A stretch of DNA of 64,000 nucleotides from the NCBI GenBank assembly GCA_033030425.1, contig JAUFSD010000010.1, positions 186,001 to 250,000 of the forward strand, in the 5' to 3' direction. The notes beneath the pieces were generated by a model, which was not told the DNA's origin, searched no databases, and saw only the letters and a program-made list of their open reading frames with translations. This document shows positions 34,325 through 45,582 of the stretch, piece by piece (the first letter of the stretch is position 1; the number at the start of each line of letters is the position of its first letter). Source of the stretch: Verpa conica (taxonomy: Eukaryota; Ascomycota; Pezizomycetes; Pezizales; Morchellaceae). The translations under genes and the position numbers were made by a program.

Positions 34325-34825
34325 ATGTATCCCAAGTTTCTCCCTACTATTATTGCAACCTTTCTCATCTTTTGGGGTGCCTTGGCCCTACCCCAGCCAA
34401 CCTTGGTTCCACGCCAGGTTACAGATACGCCAACCTCGGTCACAGTTGAAGTTATCCCCACCCCAACTCCAACCTCATTTGATGGTCCGAGGGCCCCAGC
34501 AACAACATTTACAGGCACTCCTACAGTGTCCCTCCTAGATGTACCTGATGAACCCGAACCAACAACTACTAATGACCTGTTTGCCCCGGCAATTGCAAGG
34601 TACACGTTGACGTTCAAGGACTTGCGGAACTACTCATGCACTAGGACATGTTGTAACCTCAACCCCCAGGTTTGGAGTTGGCCCTGGCAGGTTTGGGGCT
34701 CTCGTAGAATCAGGATTTGGACTCAGACAAATTGTGCGGGGGACTCTATCGTAGTAGACAATCTGAGTGTATGGTGTAAGTTGTCTGGATACCAATTATT
34801 CATCTACGATGAAAGTAATTATTGA
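34325..34825 (+). CDS. Small secreted protein with a cysteine-rich C-terminal domain
   Basis: A 166-residue single-exon ORF. Residues 1-21 form a signal peptide (MYPKFLPTIIATFLIFWGALA), followed by LVPR, which could be a processing site. Residues ~30-90 are a Pro/Thr-rich linker (TSVTVEVIPTPTPTS; EPTTTND) that is probably O-glycosylated. Residues ~92-166 are a compact domain with five cysteines (YSCTRTCCNL, TNCAGDSIVV, VWCKLSGY) and many tryptophans. This size and architecture are those of a candidate secreted effector or cell-wall protein. I recognise no family. The five cysteines leave one unpaired or disulfide-linked to another chain. The domain being C-terminal to a mucin-like linker favours an extracellular role. 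Confidence 0.65.
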   Translation: MYPKFLPTIIATFLIFWGALALPQPTLVPRQVTDTPTSVTVEVIPTPTPTSFDGPRAPATTFTGTPTVSLLDVPDEPEPTTTNDLFAPAIARYTLTFKDLRNYSCTRTCCNLNPQVWSWPWQVWGSRRIRIWTQTNCAGDSIVVDNLSVWCKLSGYQLFIYDESNY

Positions 34826-36185
34826 CTTTTAAAGATATCTGGGGATGGTCAAGATCAATGTCCAGAGCCTAGCCTTTCTGATAGGCCCCCAGGTATTACC
34901 TAAATTTATTTATTGGTACATTACTCCTATAATAAGTCGGCATACCCTTTTTATCAAGAATATTATTTGACTTTTATTATAGGCCACTGTAGCAGATGAT
35001 TGTGCAAGACAATTCTCTCCTTTCAAGCTTTCTTTGTGCCCTGGATTTTTCTCAAGTTGTCAACGGATCAAACTAAGAAAGAAGAGAGAAAATTCTAAAT
35101 CTTTATTTCCTAGTTTCCTTATTCTGTACTGTGAAAGAGGAAGTTTTGATAATTGCACATAGCCGATGTGGTATATGACTGAAGCAATAAAAGACTATTA
35201 TCCCGCGTCCTTTAGCCAAGAATCAGTTGTGAGGTCTGCTTTAACCCAAGTGTAGTTTCACTATAACCGAAGCTCAAGCTAGATATAGATTTTCGTAAAT
35301 TCTACACTATCAATCGAGCTGTCCCTAATACACCCAACACCTGTTTTCATAGATCAGTGCAACCCAGAAGTTATAACATCTGTAGTTGGTGACTTAGATG
35401 GGAAATTGTTCCCAATATTTCGCTAGTACTATCACATTTCTCGAAATTCTTTCATATGGTTAAAATGAGCCGAGCAACTAAAACAAGTGGACAGTCACTT
35501 TTGTGTGGCAAAGAATTCTGCAAGTATTTCCGGGGGATGGAAATAGCAGATAGCCATCATAAAATCTCTCTAAAGCTAAGGATTAGTTTATGACTGGGAT
35601 TCTATGCATATTTAGGTACTTCGACATAAGGTGGTCCTTGTTGGGACGCCTACTAGTTTATGTCCCCCGAGATTCCAAAGGCCATTCTCTTCTTCGGGTC
35701 TGCACAACGCATTCTTAGTTTCATTTTAATAAGCATAAAGCGAGATGAGGGGAGAATTCGAAGCTAAAATAAATACCCTAAATATGAAGCGAAGGGCTGA
35801 TACGTCCCTGCCAACTAACAACCCCACTGGTAATAAGGCTAGCTACATCGTTGAAAGAGGACAGGTAAAAAGAACTCAACCAATAAATGAAATTCTTGCG
35901 TATAAAGGAAAGGTAGATAAGAATAGCACATGCAGTAAAAGTAAAAAAAACTCCGCTAACCACAGGTTTTCGCCAGAGCTCCCCTACCGCGCAACCCTTC
36001 CAACAGACTCATTCATTACATTTGCGCTTCGATCTAGAACTCGACTTCGATCTCAAATTCCCCTGCAGAATTAAGCCTAGCCTCACGGTTTAACACAAAC
36101 ATCCCTTGGCTAGGCGCTCATTATTCACCTCACCGTCACAGGAATGACTAATGCCACAATCGTAACTTCGAAATTTGGGCAAGTC
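34826..36185. other. Spacer
   Basis: No supported gene. A basic 109-residue open frame at 35745-36074 has no domain, conserved motif or splice signal and is left uncalled. Confidence 0.5.
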
Positions 36186-37322
36186 TCAACTTTGACCAAC
36201 CTTGACGCCATCTTCCGAAATTGAAAAATAAAAATGTCCAGTTCCGCGATTTATGGCACGAATTTTCCTCTGGAGACCTTCCCCCAAACCAATTGTATCA
36301 GAAAATCCCACAAACTTCGGCACCTTTTTCTTCCCTTTCTTCTTCCTTTCACGCTCAATCATCCGTACCTGGATCAATCCAATCTTTACTCTAGGGCGTG
36401 GCTTACGCCAGTGCCGCACGACCAATTTGACGTTCACGAACGGTGTCCATGGTTGTGGTAGCCGGTGTTTGAGGTATGGACGATCAAATTTAGGTGGCCT
36501 CCGTGGAAGATCGAGTTTCCATGGATTTAATTGCTGTTCCGATCTGCCCATATATCTCGGTCTATACATCTGTTTCTCTCCAGGGGCACGGAAGAGGGGT
36601 GCAGCATCTGGGTTGTGTCTTCCTTTAAATCCTATATTCGTAACGACGATAAAGCAGTCCAAAGACTTTGCTAGCTCGCGTAGCTCGTTCGTGATACCCT
36701 CGTATCGCTCCCAAAGGTTGATATAGTTCGGGTGACCCTGAGATACCAAGACCGCATTGTAATCATCCAAACGATCCTTCCAGATTTGATCCGAGATGCC
36801 ATCGACAAGGATGCAGTCCACTTGTTTGCGGGCTGAAAAATGTTTATGGTCACTCTCACCATACAGGTATGGTTTGATTGACTTTATAGTTTCAAGCAAT
36901 TGACGAGAACCATTTGTTTGAAAAATATGAACGTGAATTAAGGCTTCTTTGACTACCTTGTGGAGCTGGCGATCGGTCAATGGTTCCATCCCCATAGATT
37001 TCCGCTGCTTCACTGCATATCCCTTCATCACCTGGTACAATCTATCCACGGAGAACTGAAATTTGCAATCAATCACCACAACAGCCCGACCTTTCCCATT
37101 CAGCCAGCTAGGGAGAGTTGAGATTGCACAGATGAGGTAGAGAAGATGAGTTTTGCCACAACTACCCCTAGACATGATTTCTATCACGGGGGTGTGCAAA
37201 CGTTTTGGCAAGGGTTGGTCTTTTGCGAGACTCGGGTTGAGGATTTCATTGATGATTATGTCAATAGCGGGTATACGAAGAAGATTCTTGTTTCCGTGGT
37301 CTTTCAGGCGTTTATTGGTCAT
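36186..37322 (-). CDS. XRCC2-like RecA/Rad51-family recombination protein
   Basis: A 378-residue single-exon protein. VIEIMSRGSCGKTHLLYLI (45-64) is the P-loop region, with K57-T58 in the Walker A position and the following HLLYLICAISTLP typical of fungal XRCC2. VVVIDCKFQFSVDRLYQVM (81-99) is the next RecA-core strand. VDCILVDG (168-175) is Walker B with D174. The C-terminal ~130 residues are rich in P, R and K (RRPPKFDRPYLKHRLP; RERKKKGKKKVPKF). XRCC2/Rlp1 proteins assist Rad51 loading in homologous recombination and pair with the SWIM protein Sws1/Shu2. The Walker A reads SRGSCGKT, lacking the first and fourth glycines of GxxGxGKT, so ATP binding may be altered; XRCC2 proteins are known to tolerate P-loop changes. 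The family call rests on motifs only. Confidence 0.75.
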   Translation of the reverse strand: MTNKRLKDHGNKNLLRIPAIDIIINEILNPSLAKDQPLPKRLHTPVIEIMSRGSCGKTHLLYLICAISTLPSWLNGKGRAVVVIDCKFQFSVDRLYQVMKGYAVKQRKSMGMEPLTDRQLHKVVKEALIHVHIFQTNGSRQLLETIKSIKPYLYGESDHKHFSARKQVDCILVDGISDQIWKDRLDDYNAVLVSQGHPNYINLWERYEGITNELRELAKSLDCFIVVTNIGFKGRHNPDAAPLFRAPGEKQMYRPRYMGRSEQQLNPWKLDLPRRPPKFDRPYLKHRLPQPWTPFVNVKLVVRHWRKPRPRVKIGLIQVRMIERERKKKGKKKVPKFVGFSDTIGLGEGLQRKIRAINRGTGHFYFSISEDGVKVGQS

Positions 37323-38011
37323 GAACTAGGGTTGTTATTAGTATGCGTACCCCACAGCCCAGGACCAACAATACAATCATGAACTCACACTGGTTAATGA
37401 CTGTCTCTTGCTCCGCCCCACAAGTGCCTTAGCCTCCAGCGGAGAATCATTTGGATTAACTGATTTACTTTGGTTATACATGATGAGTGAAGTTGCATCC
37501 CACCACTGATGTCGAGGGTGTAACCTGTGAGGCTCAACGGGGACAAGATATACGCAGGCAGACCCTAAGCTACATGCTGCGTAGCCGAGCAGGTGAACCG
37601 GTCCGCCAGCCTCAACTCCACTCTCAACCCCGGGTCTGACCCATTCCCCCCTTCTTTGTAGCACCTCCAAGGGTTTCATCCCCTGCCCCTCATTTCTGCT
37701 ACCTACTTCGCTCATCACCGACTCCGAGACCTGTCAGATGGTGGGTGGGTTCTATGGCTAAATTCTCACTATTACATGTCACAAACGCTCACTCGGGCAC
37801 TCGACTCGATCGGAAATGAGAAGCGTTGCTTATCACCTATGTAGTTTATAATTCCTGGCCAAGGAGATTTTTATTGTAAACTATATAGTCAAAACCCATG
37901 AATCACCAACAAAGCTTATACCAACTACTCTCCTATAGGTACCTACAACGATCTTCCAGAGACCCTATATATCTTGCAACTCGGGCAAATAATCCGCATA
38001 AGTACAAGACT
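37323..38011. other. Spacer
   Basis: Between the 5' end of the XRCC2-like gene and the 3' end of the dioxygenase gene. Nothing recognisable. Confidence 0.55.
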
Positions 38012-39177
38012 TTATCTAGCAGGTCCACCACCGGAACCACTACCAGTGCTATAGCTAGCAGTCTTCTTGATACCAAGAGAGATGGATGCCAAAACACCAG
38101 CACTAATATTAGTTCCGAGCTGTTTAATAGTGACAATATCGGTATAGCCAGAAGTAACGGAGGCCTGTTGGGTGTAAACGCGGTCTGCGGTGTTGAGAGT
38201 GATTGCGGCAGTGTTTGTGTTGTAAGGTGACAAGGCCTCAATTGCGGAGATAGTAGTCTGAGGGAAGAAGATCTGGCCGATGTGGGGAATGGTGCCGCCG
38301 GTATAGGTACTGCCAATGGTACCACCAAGGTGGGCGATGATGTGCACGTGTGTAGCACGACTATTGGTGTTATTAATATGAAGCATAGTGAAAGAAACCT
38401 AGGGGACATACCCTCCATAGTGTCCTGGAAATTTGGTGATAACTTGAGAAATACCATCCGAGTCAGATACAGAGAGTCCACGTAAGAAAGTCAATCCCTG
38501 GTATTCAATATGTTAGAAAACCGCATGGAAGAGGAATTTAGAATTAATCAGTTTCATCTTACAGTAGTACCCTCAGCGGCAAATCCAGAATATTTACCGG
38601 TGGAGTTGCAGTGCCAGAAGTCGAGCATGACGTTTGGTAGGACCTCGCAAGTATCCACATCGAAGACCTGGACATCGAGAAGCATGTTGACACCCGGCTG
38701 AGTCTCACGGATATCATCTCTGACCAATTCACCAGACACGTCTACACCTGGATATCAGTATTCTTATCTCCTCTTTTGAATCAAGTAGACCAGGGTTTAC
38801 TTACAGTAAGGGCCAATTTCCTCCTGAGGGGCAAGAACACAGGTGGGGATAACGCCGTTAAAAGGATCAGTGGCAGTTGGAAGAGCTGCGGTGCTGGTGG
38901 TAGCAGCTTGGCGGCGCACTTTCTGGTTCTCTTCTTGTTCTAGGAAACGCTTGACGAAAGCATCGCGCTTTTCTGCGCGCCTGTCCTCCAAATCGCGAGA
39001 TTTCAACTTGCTCTGGCAAGCCTCGAGAGAACGACGAGAGTTCTCAATCATAGCATTGCGGGCAACAAGTTCGGCATGCGAATCTCCAGCGCCATGGGCA
39101 AAAACAAGAGGAAGGCTCGAAGCAAGGGCAAGAATGCCCGTGAGAAAGAGGGAAGTGTTGACCATTGTGATAGTCAA
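38012..39177 (-). CDS. Secreted intradiol ring-cleavage dioxygenase
   Basis: Exons 39177-38805, 38747-38563, 38497-38412 and 38360-38012 give 330 residues. The introns are 57, 65 and 51 nt. Residues 1-28 form a signal peptide (SLFLTGILALASSLPLVFA). Residues ~30-90 are an R/E/K-rich helical propeptide. The catalytic domain starts at EIGPYCVDVSGELVR. The non-haem Fe(III) ligands of the family are present: Y177 in NSTGKYSGF, Y213 in FPGHYGG, and H219 and H221 in RATHVHIIAH. The C-terminus is serine- and glycine-rich (SYSTGSGSGGGPA). These enzymes cleave catechol-type rings between the hydroxyls to give cis,cis-muconates. The secreted fungal subgroup acts on aromatics from lignin, plant phenolics or the medium. 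Cytosolic catechol dioxygenases lack the signal peptide, so the extracellular form is clear. A TATATAAAG motif lies about 105 bp upstream. Confidence 0.93.
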
Positions 39178-39280
39178 AAAAGTAATTTCAGGAAAGGCAA
39201 ATCCGAATAGGAGTGAGTGTCTAAATATACGATGTGGAGATTGACTGATGAGCCTGATGCTGCTAAGAGCACACAGCCAG

Positions 39281-39290
39281 CCTTTATATA
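39281..39290 (-). promoter_or_regulatory. TATA-like box of the dioxygenase gene
   Basis: TATATAAAGG on the minus strand, about 105 bp upstream of the ATG at 39177. Confidence 0.45.
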
Positions 39291-40096
39291 CTTATGAAGA
39301 ATGTATACAGAATTCTTTCTCGTAGCAACTTTACTAAATCTCATGCCTTGTTCGTACAAATAATCGGTTGAGATGCTCTCTTCCGGTACTGCATGCACAT
39401 CACGTCTAGGCTCCCTGGCGGGATAAACCCCTCTCTAGACGTAAATCCGGGGGTCTCCATAACAGCACTCTTGATGTTTGACATCGGACTACGATTAAGC
39501 TTTACCAAGAAGAGCCAGGACAGATACCAGGGTTCCATGTCAGGTATAGAACCCATCAATAAGCTTTGTTTACCCGTTGTAGGGGGACCGGCGCCACTTG
39601 AACTGTGGGGCAACGATGATCCTAATATGAAATGCAATTACACTAGTATATGGATACTCGACCGAAATAGCCTTTCTTTCCTGGCCCTTAACCAAACCCT
39701 GAACAGCAATGGAAGAGAAAAGAAATTCTAGTATAAGAATCTAAATGATTACATGTTATGAGGTTTTGTTGAAAAACAGAGGCCAGCCAACTATTGAGTA
39801 CGTAGTAATGCCAATATTTTATGGTATATACGAGTACTAGTTTCGTGTATATTACAGAACATAATATACACCCACAACCTCCCAACTAACCAACCAATAG
39901 AATACCACGGATTCCAAAACCAACCCCATGAAGACCGTTGGTATCATGGCTACATGGATTAGATGTCCATGGTTGTTTACGGTTACCACCGAGTACACGC
40001 GGCGCCAAGATATGCTTAAATTTCTTTTAGCCTGGTACAACCTCCGGCAACAAAGATAGAGAAACGTTTCTATTGCCCTTTCTGCCTTGTGGAAAA

Positions 40097-40170
40097 CATT
40101 CTTGCAATTGTACTGGCTGTAGGGCCCCTGCTCTCTGACCCTGGTTTCTCGATCTTTCTTGCCGGTGACT
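40097..40170. mobile_element. Single arm of a dispersed inverted-repeat element
   Basis: TTGCAATTGTACTGGCTGTA, then CCCCTGCTCTCTGACC and CTGGTTTCTCGATCTTTCTTGCC (compared by eye), match arms at about 58020-58088, 61010-61080 and, inverted, 61190-61265. The opposite arm is not seen here. Confidence 0.65.
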
Positions 40171-42366
40171 GTAACCTGCAGATCGCTGTTTCCAAGCTAA
40201 TGCCTGCCTTTCTGACAGCTTCCTCGAAAGAGAGTACTCACTACAACAAGCATAATAATTAACAGCAGCATTTCTCGGAGTGTCCGCTAGTCATCCGCCC
40301 AGTTTGTACCTGTTTACCCTCCCCTGGATGGTTTGAAATTTCCTTCTTACGCGGCCTCCATTTTCATAACCCTACCACTTAATGAACTTTTGATAGCTTA
40401 CTAGGCCATCACTGCTCTATTGATAATATTTACAGAAGCCACTATCCAGAACTGGGACGGTCGGTCACGTGACCAGGTCGGACCTCGGCGACATGAGTAC
40501 TTCCGCATGTCCAGTTATACTTAAAGTATAGGATGATATTGAAAGAGGTTTTATTTGTCAGGAGCAGAAGTACTGACTAACGCGCTATTGCATTGATGCG
40601 GTTGCTGCGTTTCAGGCATAATAACACGAGTAATATTAGCCCAGAGTGGCAGTCATATATTGTCCACATAGGTGGGGATTTTTATCCCAAAGCTTACGCG
40701 TCTTAGCCATGGGGACCAAAACAGGTATTATTAAGCTTGAAATCTAGACATCTGGGCTTACAAAAAACTGCTCTAAACCCTTGGAGGCAGAATCTCCAAT
40801 ACTTAGTACCATATTTCCTGAGCCCTGTTACAGCAAAGTCATCCCACATATCCCTGACCTGCAGTGCTTTTCTTGATCGATCCCTTGCTGTAACTGTCCC
40901 CTAGAAATACTTAGGACTGTATTATAACTTAACCCCGGATAATATTATTCCGTTGTCCTACCCAGCCATAGTAGGCTATATACAAGGGAGCTCTTACAAG
41001 GGAGCTGTATCACAGCGGTAATGACAAGATTCCGAGTAAGCAAACATTCAAACCCAAAAGGAAAGGATCTTCTACTGAGACCCCAAATCTGTGTGATATA
41101 ACTTGTGCTATGATTTTGAGTTTGTATTATATTGCCGAGGTCATAGTATCAAGTAACATCCAAACCATTCCAACGCCCACTATTATTCAAGTTAGATACC
41201 GGATAAATATCTACCCCCAAAAAGCTGATTACTCAGGGAAATATCACTGTCTTGTCGCAAAGTCAGTTCATTCCCGAAACATAAGTAAATCCTGCTATAA
41301 GAGAACATATTTTAATCTTTGATTGCATACGTCACAAACTTTAAACAGCTGATCGAGGTATTTGAAACGGCTGGGCGGGTGTAAATCCGGTTTCGAGTGA
41401 CAGCTTATGATTATTACTGGTACTCATAGAGCGATTGGTACCATGTTCTCGGCGGTGAATAGGTGAGATTATACATAGTGCAGGCTAGTACTTTAGAGAT
41501 ACCTTACGTCGCCTTAATCTCTACAAATATTATAGTCCAATTCATTAATAACTATAGGACACAATTGTGCCTTCACGAAAATCTACAAACTTCAAGCAAG
41601 AGATATCTGTGGTTTGGACTTACAAAGGGGACCATAGTTTTGTTTGTGTACTTTTTTTTCTATACTATCGTGACCAGGAGCCTAAGTGCATACGGTAAAT
41701 ATGTATTCCGGGGATCCGAGCAGAAGTAGACTCCACACCCCGGCCGGCCGGCCGACCAAATGTCTCAATCTACGATAGACTAGAATCTCTCGTTGGCAAA
41801 TTTTACATATTTTCCCATGAATAATATCATATAACAGCTATACTAGGTTTGGGTTACCTGTGATCGCCAATCTAAAATAACTGGATGTTTTCAGTCATGG
41901 TTTCTCACCGATCCCACGGGGTGGGTCCATGGCTAGACTAGATCCTTACAAATCGTCTCCCATAACCCCGACCCCCCGACCTCTGTACTCGAATTCCTGT
42001 TGCGCCAATCATGAACATCAGTGGCATGAGAGATTTTCTCGATATTTCGCACTATACCCCACAGCCACGCCACTCCCCACGATCAACCGGCAACCCCAGC
42101 TGGATGCAGGAAACCCTTTCAGTGTCCTAGAGTTTCTGCTGCACATTAACTCTCATGCGGATTAAACTCCATAGAACTATACTCTACACCGGTAGTTGAT
42201 TTGTGGTTTAAAGCATCGAGGCCTTACGAACTTAAGGCTAATATCAAGCGGCACTGAACAACTAGGGATTGAGAATAGATCTTAGCATAGAATACATATA
42301 ATTCCATGTTGGGGTAACCGGTGGCGAAGTGCTATCATTTGTGTCTCCGCCAATTAATAAAAGTAT

Positions 42367-43071
42367 GTGGTAGATACTTTTATGGTGCCAAAGACATCTC
42401 GGAGGATGGCGAGGAAATCTATGATAGCACTACTAAGCCTAACTAGCGAGTTTCTAGCAACAGCTACAGCGAAAACTGACCAGCCTCACCTAGTTGAGAG
42501 CGTCCGCTCGCTCCTGTCTAATCTTGAAACTCTCCAAGCCTACTTGGAAAAGAAGACCAGCCCACGACCAGTTATCATCACACCCGCTACCAGGATACTA
42601 CTGCCCCGAGTACAAAGCCAAATCATCATCTAGGATAGGCCGGTTACTAGAGCACCTTGAAGACCAGCACCCAAATAGATCTTATCTAAGGCTAGAGTTT
42701 TTATTCCCGGGCTATGGTCATGAGAAATCAGGATTCGCAAGGATTGGCCATCGTAATCGCAAAACATCTAGATCGTTGAGAGGGAGAAATTAATACTCCA
42801 GTTTTGTGATGCACTCTATCTCAAACTGGCGTTGTCTAAACTCCAACAATTCTACTGTTCAGCACTAATCAAGCAAGATGGCTTTCCAGACACTAACATT
42901 AGCATGGAACTCGATAATAATAATCCGGCTCAAAAGCTTCCGACCGATCTCAGTAATCTCGGCACTGAAGATATGGTACACAAGTATCCGAGGGATAATT
43001 ATAACTACGATATCGAAGATATGTTAACAGGCTTCTGGTGGAACTGTATAGCTGCGACCTGGGTGATATGA
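42367..43071 (+). pseudogene. Possible decayed gene with a C2H2-like remnant
   Basis: An 83-88-residue coding-like frame begins near 42367; the ATG at 42382 gives MVPKTSRRMARKSMIALL. It ends in TAG soon after a point where another frame continues with GYYCPEYKAKSSSRIGRLLE and HLEDQHP. That segment resembles a C2H2 finger in which the second cysteine is tyrosine. A further open frame (42832-43071, ELDNNNPAQKLPTDLSNLG) follows. A single frameshift near 42590 would join the first two. Support is codon-like composition and the finger-like spacing only. It may be an old zinc-finger gene or chance. Confidence 0.25.
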
Positions 43072-43404
43072 TCAGAAATGAGCTCCCGGAACATCTTTAT
43101 AACTCTGATTTGAAAGATATGACGAAATCCACCGACCGCCATTTGTAGTGAGTTTTTAGATATATAATAGGTTAGCTAGGTATAGTCTATTTAAACAAGT
43201 AAGAAATTATATTATATCATCAGTTTTAGTGAAGTATATATTTCGGCGTTCACTAGTTAATTAAATCTTGTATTTTTTAGTCATTTAGACTCTCTATTTA
43301 TGTACAGAGAAATACGCAGACGTAGCAGATCAAAATAGATAGCTTGTTTTGTAAACTCTTACGGAAACACACGAACACCTATTAATCATCACAAATCACT
43401 AAAC

Positions 43405-45153
43405 TCAACCAGCCATTTGAACATCAGCATCTACTAAATTCACGACATCCAATGGACCAATTAAGCACCGATATGGCTCCTCTTCACCAAATAGCCTGAT
43501 AGGAAACCATGGCTTCGCATATCTCACCACACATCCAATGTCGTTAATTTCCTGTGCAGCTGTACCCGAGATCATCGCCTTTAATATCCCCTCCGACTCT
43601 GTACCATTTACACCTAACCCTTTGATGATTACCATATTACCATCTCTTAGAAATTCATCCACGGTGATCCTGAAGTCCTTGGCTGGCGGAGATCTTTTCC
43701 TATCGTCTTGAAACAAAACACGCCTCGTCCCGTGTATATTTTCTTTCCAATCTGTAACTGTATCAGCAAGTCCATTGTCGACAAACCACTGCCTCGTGGG
43801 TGGGGTCCCTGGCGGCCGTGGAGGGGGTTTTGGCAGAACTATTGTTTTGTGGAGTTCAAGAAGTTTGACGTAGCCGGGTCGTGGTGTTGAGTCGGGCTGG
43901 GTTGCGGGCTTTGACTTGTTGAACCGTTTAAGCATGCGCTTATACATGGGAGTCTTTGACGGCGGTGTTTGTGGCATGTCATCATCGATTTCCATAAAAT
44001 CCGGATCTGTGATTGAGTCCCCACTGGTAGAAGCATCATCCATATGTTTTGGCTTGACCGATTGGGGAATAAATTGTTTTTGGTGGGGAGAGAGACTAGA
44101 CTCAGTATCGGCATCTACATCAATCTCCTCTATATCGTTGGGCCTCTGCCTTTTCTGTTGTTTCAGCTTCATGGGTGAGCTTTTATGATCTTCTATGGAA
44201 TCTGCGATGGAATTTAATGAGGGGGAGATAGGGACAGGACGTTTTTGTTGCTGGAGCGTAGGCGTGGGGGTGCTGGCCGGCAGAGGCGCACTGGATTGTG
44301 GAGACTCAGGGTTGATTTCATCCCCTGGAACTTGGCTCGGTTTGGTAGTAGAAGTTGTTGTCTGAGGAACATTTTCTCTAGCTGGGGCACTAGATGGTGA
44401 GAGTTCTTGCAAAGTTCTCCCGTGTTGTGGGGTTACAGTTGCACTAGACGATAGATCACCGGCTACAAAAGACTGTGAAGAGGGTTGTTTCCGATTTCCT
44501 CGCTGAGTTCTGGTTTTCACCGGGGATGCTGTAGCAAGTAGATCTGGATCTATCTCGAACCCTTTTCCTTTGGGTCTTTCCGTCAATGTAGATGGTAATG
44601 AAGGTTTACGGAATTGAGACTGCGGCTTTGGTGTTGGTGCTTCGTAGGCGCTAGCTGCCGCTAGGGTTGAAAATTCATTTGTGGTGTCTTTTCCCGTAGG
44701 GTTCGATCCTAGCACTGGCCTTGGGGTCCTGCTGGGGTTTGTAGGTCTTATACTCGCTGTAGATGAAGATCTCGGGTCAAATCTTACAGCATTCTGGTGT
44801 TGTGAAGAGGAGAGAGAGCGTGTAGAATTAGTGAGTATGCTATCTCTTTTTGACTTTTTTCCAGATGCCAAAGCAAGTAAATCGGGGTCTATCTCATCAT
44901 AGAAGCTTTTCCTCTTTCCAGAGTTGCCAGTACTCGTGGAAGGTTTCGGCTGGTGGGGGGGCTGCACTGGTGTTGATACACGATTGACCACCGCCGAGGG
45001 ACGGGGCGGTCCCTGAGATCTGGGAAATGCCAGCTGTCCTTTCTTCTGCCGTGGGGGGGAATCCTCAAAGTCTTCAATATCGTCAAGCCCGTCATCATGG
45101 TTCTCGAACTGCTGCTGCTGCTGTGGTCCTTTCTTGTTAGAGCGAAGTTTCTA
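43405..45153 (-). CDS. Long disordered protein with a conserved-looking C-terminus
   Basis: The main exon runs from an acceptor at about 45153 (CCATAG, reading KLRSNKKGPQQQQQ) to the stop at 43405, giving about 580 residues. The first exon is unresolved; ATGs at about 45333 and 45242 are candidates, but neither splices in frame without trouble. The N-terminal ~400 residues are disordered, rich in S, P, T and Q, and contain two copies of a short motif: EIDPDLLALASGKK and EIDPDLLATASPVK. A poly-Q run lies at the start. The C-terminal ~150 residues look folded: VKLLELHKTIVLPKPPPRPP, TRQWFVDNGLADTVTDWKE, DFRITVDEFLRDGNMVIIKG and YAKPWFPIRLFGEEEPYRC. I do not recognise the family. The disorder and basic stretches suggest a nuclear scaffold-like protein. 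Confidence 0.7.
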
Positions 45154-45582
45154 TGGTTGGCCAGTCACTGTAGTATTAGTTGTTTAGATATCCAAGAGCT
45201 CAAGGGCTTACGGGAGGGGATGAATTACAAAAGACTTCTCCATGGATGGAGCTTTGGTGTATTATCCTGTTGTACCTATCTCCGGGTGCAGCTGTAGCTC
45301 TCCGGCCGGGTGTTGCACCAGTTGAGCCTCATCCATCCAGTCACGTGCCGTGGGATGTTGATGCACCCAGCACTCGGCAATGCTTCCGTCCATGTATAAA
45401 TTTCCCACTTTTTATACAGAAACTACAGGGTTTCCATAATTCAGATATACAATAATTTATTAAGTAGCAGGGAGGAAACTATATAGAGTAGATATATGTA
45501 GCTAACTTGTCCTAAACAGAGAAACGACCTTAAAGAAACGCCATAAACTTAAGTAACTTTTTAAATTTACTATCCCTAATGC

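Larger units (their letters stand above)
39178..42366. other. Long spacer
   Basis: No supported genes in 3.2 kb. It holds one arm of a dispersed inverted-repeat family (about 40097-40170) and a CCGGCCGGCCGGCCG patch near 41742. Confidence 0.55.

Noticed and set aside
35745..36074. 109-residue basic ORF
   Set aside because: No motif, no splice context, and composition like the flanking spacer. Insufficient to call a gene.
43405..45153. Candidate DNA-repair scaffold (Slx4-like) reading of the disordered protein
   Set aside because: Only disorder and basic charge suggested it; I could see no SAP, BTB or SLX1-binding motif.
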